Notes under the pieces: generated by a model
What the model saw: the letters and a program-made list of their open reading frames with translations, nothing else
The model's database searches: none
Told to the model about the DNA's origin: nothing
Shown: positions 6,347-6,436 of the stretch, in pieces
Position numbering within the stretch: the first letter of the stretch is position 1
Layout of the letters: the number at the start of each line of letters is the position of its first letter
Translations under genes and position numbers: made by a program
Source of the DNA: Spirochaetia bacterium
Lineage (GTDB): Bacteria; Spirochaetota; Spirochaetia; Treponematales; Treponemataceae
Direction of reading: 5' to 3'
Assembly (NCBI GenBank): GCA_900770075.1
Contig: CAAGIZ010000062.1
Coordinates: 1 to 6,436 of the forward strand
DNA length: 6,436 nt

Positions 6347-6398
6347 TTTCCCCCTTGCTGCCAGTTTTTTTATAAATGAGGGGGAAAGCCTTCCCCCT
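6347..6398 (-). promoter_or_regulatory. udp leader with two mutually exclusive hairpins, one masking the ribosome binding site
   Basis: Read on the minus strand, AGGGGGAA (6398-6391) pairs perfectly with TTCCCCCT (6386-6379) across a 4-nt loop. The same second arm, extended to TTTCCCCCT (6387-6379), is also a perfect 9-bp complement of AGGGGGAAA (6355-6347), the udp Shine-Dalgarno, across a 23-nt loop. Only one of these can form at a time, so the first hairpin would free the ribosome site and the second would hide it. A competing reading is a TATAAA -10 box at 6374-6369, which would start the mRNA after both arms; no matching -35 was found. Confidence 0.45.
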
Positions 6399-6400
6399 GC

Positions 6401-6436
6401 GCGGCACTCTGGACGCTCTGCGTCCGCCGTTGCCGC
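6401..6436. repeat. Nested inverted repeats at the right window edge
   Basis: On the plus strand GGACGC (6411-6416) and GCGTCC (6420-6425) form a 6-bp stem with a 3-nt loop. They are enclosed by GCGGCA (6401-6406) and TGCCGC (6431-6436), a second perfect 6-bp pair. The block is markedly more GC-rich than the udp leader next to it and lies directly beside the AGGGGGAA hairpin at 6379-6398. It could be a terminator of an upstream gene lacking a T-run, part of a dispersed palindromic (REP-like) element, or a leader structure. The edge of the window prevents a decision. Confidence 0.5.

Noticed and set aside
6345..6407. Extended udp start at an in-frame GTG
   Set aside because: It would translate the hairpin region, lacks a clear ribosome site, and adds residues absent from known relatives. 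The ATG at 6344 has a strong Shine-Dalgarno.
1..6436. Search for tRNA, rRNA, CRISPR array, transposase or phage genes
   Set aside because: No cloverleaf-like block, regularly spaced repeat-spacer array, or integrase/transposase motif was seen. The only regular repeat is the coding 18-bp array in trmN6.

Overview
This 6.4 kb window reads as ordinary chromosomal sequence from a spirochaete, most likely a Treponema species. That placement is inferred from overall protein flavour, moderate GC content, and the mix of SLC1 transporter, c-di-GMP enzyme and MgtC/SapB protein; it rests on no database search. There are six protein genes, no RNA genes, no transposase and no CRISPR array.

Layout, left to right. 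Positions 1-1416 hold a two-gene minus-strand unit. An SDR-sized protein with no recognisable catalytic residues (661-1416) is followed 31 nt later by an MgtC/SapB-family membrane protein that runs off the left edge. A 90-bp divergent promoter region (1417-1506) separates this unit from a plus-strand SLC1-type symporter (1507-2736). Both promoters lie so close to their start codons that both mRNAs are predicted to be nearly leaderless. The symporter converges on a PAS-GGDEF-EAL protein (2787-4508, minus), with a minus-strand terminator hairpin between them. Further right, a minus-strand pair encodes uridine phosphorylase (5553-6344) and then a TrmN6-type tRNA adenine methyltransferase (4663-5529), 23 nt apart and probably one operon. 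A 154-bp AT-rich gap separates that pair from the PAS-GGDEF-EAL gene.

Functional themes are nucleoside salvage and tRNA modification (udp-trmN6), c-di-GMP turnover, and membrane transport or stress (symporter, MgtC-like). Nothing here is a clear multi-gene defence or mobile system.

The points most worth a second look are: an in-frame 18-bp minisatellite (hexapeptide repeat) inserted near the SAM site of the methyltransferase; a udp leader whose ribosome binding site is perfectly complementary to one arm of an upstream hairpin, so two exclusive folds are possible; structured inverted repeats at the right edge; the paired leaderless promoters; and two proteins (SDR-like, SLC1-like) that keep their fold signatures but have lost hallmark functional residues.
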